This document shows, piece by piece, positions 1 to 5,867 of a stretch of 8,418 bases of DNA. Source of the DNA: Candidatus Omnitrophota bacterium (GTDB lineage Bacteria; Omnitrophota; Gorgyraeia; JABMRG01; JAFGKX01); assembly GCA_016928375.1 (NCBI GenBank), contig JAFGKX010000013.1, forward strand, positions 1 through 8,418. Reading direction: 5' to 3'. The notes below the pieces were generated by a model. The model searched no databases. It saw only the letters and a program-made list of their open reading frames with translations, and was not told the origin of the DNA. Both the position numbers and the translations under genes were made by a program. The stretch's first letter is position 1. Each line of letters starts with the position of its first letter.

Positions 1-50
1 AATGGAGATATCTATCTTTTTTATGGGAAAAGGTAGCTATCTCCATTTTT
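1..50 (-). terminator. Hairpin downstream of the small secreted protein gene, probable terminator
   Basis: Positions 1-10 (AATGGAGATA) are perfectly complementary to 38-47. The stem can continue inward (12-20 with 28-36, one wobble pair and one mismatch) around a short loop near 21-27. The hairpin begins 37 bases past the stop codon of the minus-strand gene at 87-479, where a terminator is expected. A T-run at 46-50 would also let it work on the plus strand. Any minus-strand T-run lies beyond the window edge, so the assignment rests on the hairpin and its position. Confidence 0.55.
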
Positions 51-86
51 CAGACTATATTTTTATGGGATTTTTTGATTTTACGG

Positions 87-479
87 TTATTTACTCATTG
101 GGCAGGCGCCTTTTCCGCCCATCATTTTGCCCATTTTATCTGATTTTTTTATTTCTACTTCCTTCTTCAGATCTAAATTCTTGTCGTATTTCAGCAGCCT
201 ATTTCCGCTTAACACGATAACACCGCCGTCTGAAGCAGCCACCATTTGATTTTTGTTCATATTTTTCATGCAGCGCATCATCATCATATTTTTTTTGTCA
301 TCATGATGCTTTTTCATCATATCGGGCTTCTGCATCTGCGCTTCGGCCGGCTGCTGTTCCTGCGCCTGCACTTGTGTTTCTTCTTGTGCCTGTGCCTGCG
401 ATGCCTCTTCGGCAAAGGCATAAACGCCATACGATAGGCACGCCACTACCACTAAAACAACTAATATTTTTCTCTTCAT
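87..479 (-). CDS. Small secreted Met/His-rich protein, function unknown
   Basis: Encodes 130 residues. An N-terminal signal peptide (KRK, then a hydrophobic core to about residue 20) ends in AFA before EE, giving likely signal peptidase I cleavage after residue 23. Residues 28-50 are a low-complexity Gln/Glu/Ala stretch. Residues 49-79 are rich in Met, with His58-His59, four consecutive Met (65-68) and Cys70. Residues 79-110 read like a short beta-rich segment (SDGGVIVLSGNRLLKYDKNL), similar in style to one blade of a PQQ/WD-type propeller. The tail has further Met residues and Cys126. The mature protein is probably periplasmic or extracellular. Met/His/Cys clusters are common in copper- or other metal-binding envelope proteins, so metal handling is a reasonable guess, not a demonstrated role. 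The ATG start is supported by GGAGG at 487-491, 7 bases upstream. It is separated from gpsA by a repeat element and is probably its own unit or reads through from gpsA. Confidence 0.8.
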   Translation of the reverse strand: MKRKILVVLVVVACLSYGVYAFAEEASQAQAQEETQVQAQEQQPAEAQMQKPDMMKKHHDDKKNMMMMRCMKNMNKNQMVAASDGGVIVLSGNRLLKYDKNLDLKKEVEIKKSDKMGKMMGGKGACPMSK

Positions 480-486
480 CGTCTTT

Positions 487-491
487 CCTCC
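487..491 (-). promoter_or_regulatory. Ribosome binding site of the small secreted protein gene
   Basis: GGAGG on the minus strand lies 7 bases before the ATG at 479. It is a strong site, which supports translation of this otherwise unrecognised small gene. Confidence 0.8.
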
Positions 492-512
492 AATTTTTAC
501 GAAGTAAATTTT

Positions 513-592
513 GTCCCGAGCGCTATTAAAGTCCCTGCCTTGCCGGCAGGCAGGCGAGCAAGTGCGAGGACTTATTATTAGCGAGGGACTTT
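513..592. repeat. Nested inverted-repeat (REP/MITE-like) intergenic element
   Basis: An outer inverted repeat pairs AAAGTCCCT (528-536) with AGGGACTTT (584-592). An alternative longer pairing folds 513-534 onto 568-589: GTCCC with GGGAC, CGCTA with TAGCG, AAGTCC with GGACTT. Both enclose a GC-rich near-palindrome at 534-554, made of CCTGCC, a single unpaired T, the 8-base palindrome TGCCGGCA, then GGCAGG. The element fills nearly all the space between the gpsA stop codon and the leader of the small secreted gene. It is much more GC-rich than its surroundings and has no coding potential. It could be a dispersed REP-like repeat, and could also stabilise or attenuate gpsA mRNA, though no good T-run follows it. 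Copy number elsewhere cannot be seen from one window. Confidence 0.7.
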
Positions 593-594
593 CT

Positions 595-1593
595 TTATTC
601 AGCTTTCTTATCCCTTGTCATTAAATCCGTTACTGCTTTTAACGGGTTTTTATTTTCGAAAAGCACTTTGTAAACCTGCTCTGTTATAGGCATCTCAATA
701 TTATATTTTTTGGCTAATTTATAAGCAGATTCGCTTGTATATATACCTTCTGCCACTTGTTCCATGCCCTGCACTAAATCCATAAGCTTTTTGCCTTTCG
801 CGATTTCCTCGCCTACATGGCGGTTTCTGCTGTAAGGGCTTATGCAGGTTGTCATCAAATCTCCCATTCCGCTTAAGCCGTTAAATGTTTCTTCTCTCGC
901 GCCCATGGCAGTTCCCAGGCGTTTGATTTCAACAAGCCCGCGCGTAAAAAGCGCTGCTTTCGCGTTAGTGCCAAAGCCTAAGCCATCGGAAATACCAGCG
1001 GCTATGGCAATTATATTTTTAAGGCTGCCGCCTAATTCCACGCCTATGACATCAGTGCTCGTATACACGCGAAAGCGCTCTGTCATAAACAAGTCCTGAA
1101 CGCTTTTTGATATATTCTCATTATTCGATGCCGCTACCGCCGAAGTCGGTATTTCCCTTGCTACTTCCATGGCAATGGTCGGCCCGGAAAGAACACATAC
1201 AAGATCTGTTTTTAATTCTTCTTTTATTATTTCGGATATCCTTTTAAGATTATTGGTTTCAATACCTTTTACAGTGCTTACTATTACGCGATCTGAAAAA
1301 TCCACGCCTTTTAAATGTTCTTTAAGGGTTTTCCTGATAAACTGCGACGGCACAGACAGCACTATAGTCTTTGCGTCTCTAAGCGCTTCCTGCGCATCAT
1401 CTGTTATATTTACAGTCTCCGGGATGCGGAATTGAGGCAGGAATTTGGTGTTTTCACGCGTTTTTTTCATAAACTGCGCGTAATTGGAAAACGCGCCCCA
1501 TAACGATACATTTACGCCCTTTTTGGCAAGCAGTATCGCAAGGGTCGTGCCCCATGCGCCGTCTCCGAGTATGGCTGTTTTTGATGTATTCAT
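595..1593 (-). CDS. gpsA: NAD(P)-dependent glycerol-3-phosphate dehydrogenase
   Basis: Reduces dihydroxyacetone phosphate to sn-glycerol-3-phosphate in the cytoplasm, supplying the backbone used by PlsY and PgsA encoded nearby. At 332 residues it has the usual family length. The N-terminal Rossmann fold starts with GDGAWG at residues 10-15. STVKG (106-110) and SGPT (136-139) are conserved active-site segments. The C-terminal helical domain carries the family signature from about 187, GGSLKNIIAIAAGISDGLGF, with Lys192 as the likely catalytic lysine, followed by the NGLSGMGDL segment (238-246). The ATG at 1593 places the nucleotide-binding motif at the normal distance from the N terminus, and no better internal start exists. 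No Shine-Dalgarno sequence precedes it; instead a promoter lies so close that the mRNA should be nearly leaderless. It is separated from the upstream operon by a terminator, so it appears to be independently transcribed. Confidence 0.97.
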   Translation of the reverse strand: MNTSKTAILGDGAWGTTLAILLAKKGVNVSLWGAFSNYAQFMKKTRENTKFLPQFRIPETVNITDDAQEALRDAKTIVLSVPSQFIRKTLKEHLKGVDFSDRVIVSTVKGIETNNLKRISEIIKEELKTDLVCVLSGPTIAMEVAREIPTSAVAASNNENISKSVQDLFMTERFRVYTSTDVIGVELGGSLKNIIAIAAGISDGLGFGTNAKAALFTRGLVEIKRLGTAMGAREETFNGLSGMGDLMTTCISPYSRNRHVGEEIAKGKKLMDLVQGMEQVAEGIYTSESAYKLAKKYNIEMPITEQVYKVLFENKNPLKAVTDLMTRDKKAE

Positions 1594-1602
1594 AATGGGA
1601 TA

Positions 1603-1631
1603 AGTATAGCAAAAATTTTCGCTATAAGCAA
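1603..1631 (-). promoter_or_regulatory. Predicted gpsA promoter with extended -10
   Basis: On the minus strand, TATACT (1608-1603) preceded by TGC forms a good extended -10 box. TTGCTT (1631-1626) lies 17 bases upstream as a weak -35 that keeps only the TTG. Transcription would be expected to begin around 1596, only about 3 bases before the gpsA ATG at 1593. The -35 box directly abuts the T-run of the terminator at 1633-1664. Confidence 0.6.
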
Positions 1632-1632
1632 T

Positions 1633-1664
1633 AAAAAAGACCTTGATTTTTCAAGGCCTTTTTT
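1633..1664 (-). terminator. Rho-independent terminator of the lepA-to-anti-sigma operon
   Basis: A 14-base-pair stem (1633-1646 with 1651-1664, one G-U pair on the minus transcript) encloses a 4-base loop. The stem has a CCTTGA/TCAAGG core flanked by six A and six T, so either strand would end in a U-run. It sits 83 bases past the stop codon of the anti-sigma gene and just before the gpsA promoter, separating the two transcription units. There is no plus-strand gene here, so minus is the relevant direction. Confidence 0.85.
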
Positions 1665-1747
1665 ACGGGATTAGGGGCTCATTTTTTATACTTCTATATC
1701 ATCACTCCTTCTACTATATAAAACACAAAACTAATACTTTTATTCCA

Positions 1748-3169
1748 TTATTTTTCAAGAAATTCTCTCGCAACTTTAGCATCTATGCTGTCCGGATATT
1801 TTTTAAGCAATACCTCAAAAGCAGCGGCTGCTTTTGCCTTGTCTTTTAAGTCATTATCATATATATAGCCTATAGCGCATTGCGCGAGGCTTGAAAGCGC
1901 GTTAGCAGGATAATCCCTGGTTACTTTTTCAAACGAATTTATGGCTTTTTCGTAATCGCCCAAGTAATAATAATACGAACCTATAAACATCATAAACTGC
2001 GCGTTATATCTGGCATTGGGATAAACCTTTACCATTCTCTCGAGGTTTTCTATGGACAGCCTGTGCGCTGCAACATTGTTATCTCCTATCGCCTTATTGA
2101 TTGTATGCATAATCGCATCTAAATCTTTGGGTATTGCGCGCGGCGCGCTATCAAGTATATATAAAGGCGCGGGCCTAAGCAGCTCTTTTACTCTGTCAGG
2201 CTGCATGCTTATCAATATAGCTACCTGCGGTTTTTCTCCCAGCTGATATAGTTCCTGCACATCTTTCCATTCATTATCTGATAAAAGTGTCGGCATATCC
2301 GGAGTGCTGTTTAACTGCGTCTGGGTTTTTTGCCCGGCATCTACATAAACATCCCTGCCTTTGGAGCTTACTTTGACTTTACCTTCCAGTACGCCTAACC
2401 AGGTACTTCCGCCGGAAGTTTCATCCACATCAATAATAAACGCGGTACCGACTACCTTTGCGCGGCACGCAGCTGTTTTAAGCAGCATATTCGAACCTTT
2501 AAATGCATCGGCCGTATTAACCATAAGCCTTCCGCTTTTTACATCAAATTCCGTAGAATGGTTATGCCCCAATATATTAAGCTTTGCTATTGTTATAAAA
2601 GAGCCTTCTTTTACTCTGGCAGCGTATTTGTTCCTGGATATAATATTTACAATACCATTTTGCGATGTCTTTATGATATCGTTCTCTCTTAACCTCATAT
2701 TAGCTGCGGCAGTAACCCATTCGCGAGACCTGGCGTTGTAAATATCGGCTTTACCGCTTGCGCCCTCTACAAGCGGTAAATTCGCATATGTATAATAATT
2801 ATAACCTCCGAATAACAATGACAGCGTCACAACCAGCGATGCCGCAACCCTTACTAAAACGGGAGCCCTTATAGCAAATATATCCTGCATGCCTGAAAGC
2901 GTATTTTTAAGCATCTCATTTAGAGAGAATTGAACTTTTTCCTTTTGCCCGGCTTTTTCAAGTTTTTCAAAAAACGCGGAATCAAAACCTTTGGATTCTT
3001 TGACCGGGGCAATAGAAGACAATGAACTTTTAAGCATTTGTAAATTGTGCAGAATATGCCTGCAGCGGCTGCATTCTTTCAGGTGAGATTCTATTTTTTC
3101 AAATTCTTTCACCGTGCAGTCGTTATCCGCATACCTTGATATTGCTTTTATTGTTATGTTACAGTTCAT
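1748..3169 (-). CDS. Transmembrane anti-sigma factor: zinc finger, FecR-like domain and TPR repeats
   Basis: Encodes 473 residues from the ATG at 3169; a GTG 9 bases upstream is also in frame, but the ribosome binding site favours the ATG. Residues 3-36 form the zinc-binding anti-sigma motif Cys3-x25-His29-x3-Cys33-x2-Cys36 (zf-HC2/ZAS type), which in known members binds the cognate sigma factor in the cytoplasm. A single hydrophobic helix lies at about 103-123. The outer part has a FecR-like beta-rich domain at about 135-285, including VVGTAFIIDVDE and LEGKVKV followed by AGQKT. After a linker of unknown type (about 295-360), the C terminus (about 367-472) holds TPR-like helices with the pattern YYLGDYEKAINSFEKV and a repeated YP ending, as in BamD/YbgF-like proteins. 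Its gene follows the sigma factor by 20 bases, the classic sigma/anti-sigma order. A membrane anti-sigma role is well supported; the signal sensed is unknown. Confidence 0.88.
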   Translation of the reverse strand: MNCNITIKAISRYADNDCTVKEFEKIESHLKECSRCRHILHNLQMLKSSLSSIAPVKESKGFDSAFFEKLEKAGQKEKVQFSLNEMLKNTLSGMQDIFAIRAPVLVRVAASLVVTLSLLFGGYNYYTYANLPLVEGASGKADIYNARSREWVTAAANMRLRENDIIKTSQNGIVNIISRNKYAARVKEGSFITIAKLNILGHNHSTEFDVKSGRLMVNTADAFKGSNMLLKTAACRAKVVGTAFIIDVDETSGGSTWLGVLEGKVKVSSKGRDVYVDAGQKTQTQLNSTPDMPTLLSDNEWKDVQELYQLGEKPQVAILISMQPDRVKELLRPAPLYILDSAPRAIPKDLDAIMHTINKAIGDNNVAAHRLSIENLERMVKVYPNARYNAQFMMFIGSYYYYLGDYEKAINSFEKVTRDYPANALSSLAQCAIGYIYDNDLKDKAKAAAAFEVLLKKYPDSIDAKVAREFLEK

Positions 3170-3177
3170 CGCGATCA

Positions 3178-3184
3178 CTTCCTT
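3178..3184 (-). promoter_or_regulatory. Ribosome binding site that decides the anti-sigma start
   Basis: AAGGAAG on the minus strand ends 8 bases before the ATG at 3169, an ideal spacing. It overlaps the alternative GTG start at 3178, so that start could not use it. The ATG also begins the protein with MNC, the usual beginning of zf-HC2 anti-sigma proteins. Confidence 0.75.
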
Positions 3185-3189
3185 ATATT

Positions 3190-3825
3190 TTACAGATCCT
3201 TAAATCCTAAAATTCTTGCCAGGTTTTCCCGCGCCCTTGAAAGCCTGCTTCCTACTGTCTGCGAAGGGCATTTTAATATTTTGGCAACCTCGTCATACGG
3301 CAAGCCCTGTATGTCGCACAATATTATTACATCTTTGTGCTTGGGCTTAAGTTGATTTATGCCCTGCTGAATCAGTTTTTCTTTTTCTTCAGCCAGCGCT
3401 TGTTCATCGGGTAGTTTTCCCTTATCCTGTATCACATCCAGCAGTGTTACGCTGCCTTCTTCCGTAATGCTTTCATCAATAGAAACTTCATTCACATGTT
3501 TTCTGTCCCTCAAGAAGTTTCTTGATAGATTTCCGGCAATCGTATAAACCCACGAGGAAAACTTGCCTGTTTTTTCATAACGGCTTATATTCATATAAAC
3601 CCTTACGAATGTCTCCTGGGCCAGCTCCTCCGCATGGTGAAAATTACCCACAAACCTATAGATGTAATTAAGTATCGGGCGCTTATATTTATGGTAAAGA
3701 ACATCCAGGGCCTTTTTGTCTCCTTGTTTTGCCCTGTCTACCAATTCATCATCATAGATAGGCGGGATATCCGTATTATCCTGCCTTCTACTAAATAGAA
3801 CCCAAAAAAACATCAAAAATTCCAT
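3190..3825 (-). CDS. ECF-type RNA polymerase sigma-70 family factor (RpoE-like)
   Basis: Encodes 211 residues with the two-domain layout of extracytoplasmic-function sigma factors. Region 2 spans about 27-108, with the HHAEELAQETFVRVY segment (63-77, polymerase binding) and KFSSWVYTIAGNLSRNFLRD (88-107, -10 recognition). An acidic linker at about 111-150 follows. Region 4 spans about 155-207, with the helix-turn-helix YDEVAKILKCPSQTVGSRLS (177-196) for -35 recognition. It would redirect RNA polymerase to a regulon not visible here. It lies 5 bases after the unknown secreted protein gene and 20 bases before its presumed anti-sigma partner. The N terminus is odd: MEFLMFFWVLF is strongly hydrophobic, and the only other usable early starts are Leu4 (TTG) or Met5, which still leave part of it. 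The ribosome binding site is weak, so translation may be coupled to the upstream gene. The family call is secure; the exact start is less so. Confidence 0.93.
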   Translation of the reverse strand: MEFLMFFWVLFSRRQDNTDIPPIYDDELVDRAKQGDKKALDVLYHKYKRPILNYIYRFVGNFHHAEELAQETFVRVYMNISRYEKTGKFSSWVYTIAGNLSRNFLRDRKHVNEVSIDESITEEGSVTLLDVIQDKGKLPDEQALAEEKEKLIQQGINQLKPKHKDVIILCDIQGLPYDEVAKILKCPSQTVGSRLSRARENLARILGFKDL

Positions 3826-3830
3826 GTTTT

Positions 3831-5246
3831 TTACTTACTCTTCTTCTCTGGAAGCGCTATCAGCGCCTCTATTGAGCCTTTCTCCTTTATTATCACAGGG
3901 CGGTTGATAGTTTTCACAGCAAACGATATTTCCCTGCTTGCCCCGAAAACAGCGTCTTTTAAATTCTGGATATAAATCAATTTTGAGTTTATCAGCATCT
4001 GTATGCGCAGGTACTGTTCCAAAGCAAGGATCTGCCCTGATATTGCGGCAGCGGATACGGACATATGCGATTTCAATGACAATGATATAATGGCATCGTC
4101 TATCATTTTTCTATATTCGGACTTACTTAAAATTTTATCCTCGCCGGCATAATAATCCTGCGGCTTTATATCTTTATTCCACCAGGCACCTATGTGTTCA
4201 AACAAGGTTTTGCCCATGTTTTCATAATACGCGTCTACATCGTTCTGAAATATTGCAAAGGCCTTTTGCCTTTCCTCTATCAGGTTTTTAAAAGCAGCTG
4301 TGATATTCTGAAGGCTCATTATTTCCTGAGTAGTGTTTTCGATCTGAAGATATGTCAATGAGGCGCGCCTATCCGAATAAAATGCCTTATAAAAAAGTTC
4401 CGCAAGCTTAAGTTTCGCCAGCAACTGAGCTATAAAACTCTGATTCTTGAAAATTTCCCTTAATCTCTGCTCATCTTTTATATTCACGATACCGACACGA
4501 TATTCCCTGGCAGCGTCTTTATCCGTTACGGATGGCGGCGCTGTTATGATGATTTCGCCTGCTCCGTCGGCAACCACGATATTATCTATACCGTAACGGT
4601 CATACCTTACAATCTTTCCTTCTTTATTCAGCCTGGCCTTTTTTGTGAAAGAGCCGGTTATTCTTAAAAGGCTGTTTCCTTTATCATCGCTTATAACGAT
4701 TTCCGTATTGCCCAGAATAACAACAGGCCTTCCTTCGGTATCGTATTTGACCTCATTGACATCTACGCAAGAAAGTAATCTTATGACACTATCGGATAAA
4801 TAATCACGGGCAATAATAAAAATCTGTTCTTTATATCTTACCGGCCTATCAGCCTCGTTATATTCTATGTTACTCAATAATCTTTTTTGGGAAATGCCGG
4901 GGTTTTGGAGGTCGCTTATTATCTGGGAACATTTTACGGGACGGCTTTCTTCGTCTAAGACTGCGTCTTCGGAAACCACACTGCCTAAATCAAAACAAAG
5001 CCCTGAAAAATAAAATTCTGTGCCTGCTTTTTTATATACACCTCTTCCGGTTTCAAGAAAAGCATTTCTTTTAATATTCGCCTGCTCGCGCCCGGAATCT
5101 GTTTTATCTTTATTAAAAACTATACCTCTCTCAGATTCAAGATTTTGGGATATGTAAGGGTTGTTTTGTTCCGCGGATAATGAGGGTAGGTGAAATACAC
5201 AAAAAATTACAATTAAAATTATGTGTAATAAATAGCATTTTTTCAA
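3831..5246 (-). CDS. Exported protein of unknown family with a repeated acidic-RPV motif
   Basis: I do not recognise this 471-residue protein. Residues 1-25 are a signal peptide (KK, a hydrophobic core at 5-18, then PSLSA before EQ), so it is probably periplasmic or surface-exposed. The first half contains four spaced copies of a short motif: LDEESRPVK (97-105), YNEADRPVRY (129-138), YDTEGRPVVI (168-177) and LNKEGKIVRY (206-215), 32 to 39 residues apart, with strand-like sequence between them. This resembles a beta repeat of YD/RHS-like style, though too divergent to name. The second half (about 255-445) is predominantly helical and Gln/Lys/Glu-rich, with coiled-coil-like stretches. The start is TTG at 5246, overlapping the plsY stop by 4 bases (TTGA); the nearby ATG is out of frame, and a weak AAGG lies 9 bases upstream. 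The next gene, a sigma factor, begins 5 bases downstream. Co-transcription suggests a link to envelope signalling, which is inference. Confidence 0.85.
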   Translation of the reverse strand: MKKCYLLHIILIVIFCVFHLPSLSAEQNNPYISQNLESERGIVFNKDKTDSGREQANIKRNAFLETGRGVYKKAGTEFYFSGLCFDLGSVVSEDAVLDEESRPVKCSQIISDLQNPGISQKRLLSNIEYNEADRPVRYKEQIFIIARDYLSDSVIRLLSCVDVNEVKYDTEGRPVVILGNTEIVISDDKGNSLLRITGSFTKKARLNKEGKIVRYDRYGIDNIVVADGAGEIIITAPPSVTDKDAAREYRVGIVNIKDEQRLREIFKNQSFIAQLLAKLKLAELFYKAFYSDRRASLTYLQIENTTQEIMSLQNITAAFKNLIEERQKAFAIFQNDVDAYYENMGKTLFEHIGAWWNKDIKPQDYYAGEDKILSKSEYRKMIDDAIISLSLKSHMSVSAAAISGQILALEQYLRIQMLINSKLIYIQNLKDAVFGASREISFAVKTINRPVIIKEKGSIEALIALPEKKSK

Positions 5247-5866
5247 GGTTTCGGCCTTATCTTTTCACCAATTTTATGTTCAGTGCCTCTAAATAATCTA
5301 TCTATATTCTGCCTATGCGTATAACCTATCACAATACATAAAATCACGCCTAAAATCGCGTAAGAAACAGGCTGCGCAAAAAAAAGCATCATAGCGGGCA
5401 TGGCAAGCATCATAATAATCGAAGACAAAGACACGTATTTGCTCAATATAACAACTATAAGCCATATCAAAATAGCTGCTATCGCGGGCTTTGGCGATAA
5501 TGCCAAAAATACGCCCAGGGTCGTAGCAACTCCTTTGCCGCCTTTAAAGTTTAAGAATATCGTCCAAATGTGCCCAAAAACCGAAGCCCCTGCCATAAAC
5601 ACTCTGAACATATCGATGCTTATGTTGGCGTTTGCGTTAAAAAATATTTTCGGCAAAAGCAATACGCATATAACTCCTTTCAACATATCCAATACAAGCA
5701 CCATTACGCCCATACCTTTTCCCATGACCCTCAGGGTGTTAGTAGCGCCGATATTACCGCTTCCGTGCTGCCTTATGTCCACACCTTTTAAACGGGATAA
5801 AATGTAACTTGTGGGTATTGAGCCTATTAGATACGCCGATACCAGGGATATAAAAAAGTAAGCCAT
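5243..5866 (-). CDS. plsY: Glycerol-3-phosphate acyltransferase PlsY (acyl-phosphate dependent)
   Basis: Inner-membrane enzyme that transfers an acyl group from acyl-phosphate to glycerol-3-phosphate, giving lysophosphatidic acid, the first committed step of phospholipid synthesis in most bacteria. The 207 residues match the family length. The conserved cytoplasmic motifs are all present: SGNIGATN (36-43), FKGGKGVATTLG (107-118) and HRQNIDRLFRGTEHKIG (184-200). Hydrophobic segments at about 1-20, 52-72, 88-105, 125-142 and 147-182 fit the multi-pass topology. The ATG begins 1 base after the der stop codon. Its ribosome binding site, AAAGGAG (5877-5883), is built from the last codons of der, so the two are tightly linked in translation. 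Its acyl-phosphate supplier PlsX is not in the window, while GpsA, which makes its other substrate, is. Confidence 0.97.
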   Translation of the reverse strand: MAYFFISLVSAYLIGSIPTSYILSRLKGVDIRQHGSGNIGATNTLRVMGKGMGVMVLVLDMLKGVICVLLLPKIFFNANANISIDMFRVFMAGASVFGHIWTIFLNFKGGKGVATTLGVFLALSPKPAIAAILIWLIVVILSKYVSLSSIIMMLAMPAMMLFFAQPVSYAILGVILCIVIGYTHRQNIDRLFRGTEHKIGEKIRPKP

Positions 5867-5867
5867 A

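Noticed and set aside
2..220. Plus-strand open frame of 72 codons at the left edge
   Set aside because: It runs through the hairpin at 1-50 and antisense to the small secreted gene, with no ribosome binding site visible.
496..508. Small palindrome TTTAC-GAA-GTAAA in the leader of the small secreted gene, considered as an operator
   Set aside because: Arms are only 5 bases, in AT-rich sequence where such matches arise by chance, and no clear promoter boxes accompany it.
1694..1712. Shine-Dalgarno-like AGAAGGAG between the anti-sigma gene and the terminator
   Set aside because: The only start codons after it (GTG/ATG at 1705-1700) lead to a stop within three codons and are too close to the site, so no gene or convincing leader peptide is present.
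2361..2741. Plus-strand open frame of 126 codons
   Set aside because: It lies wholly inside the well-supported anti-sigma/FecR gene on the other strand, has no ribosome binding site I can see and resembles no protein family.
5400..5807. Plus-strand open frame of 135 codons
   Set aside because: Antisense to plsY, whose catalytic motifs are intact; the apparent protein is a low-information mirror of a membrane protein.
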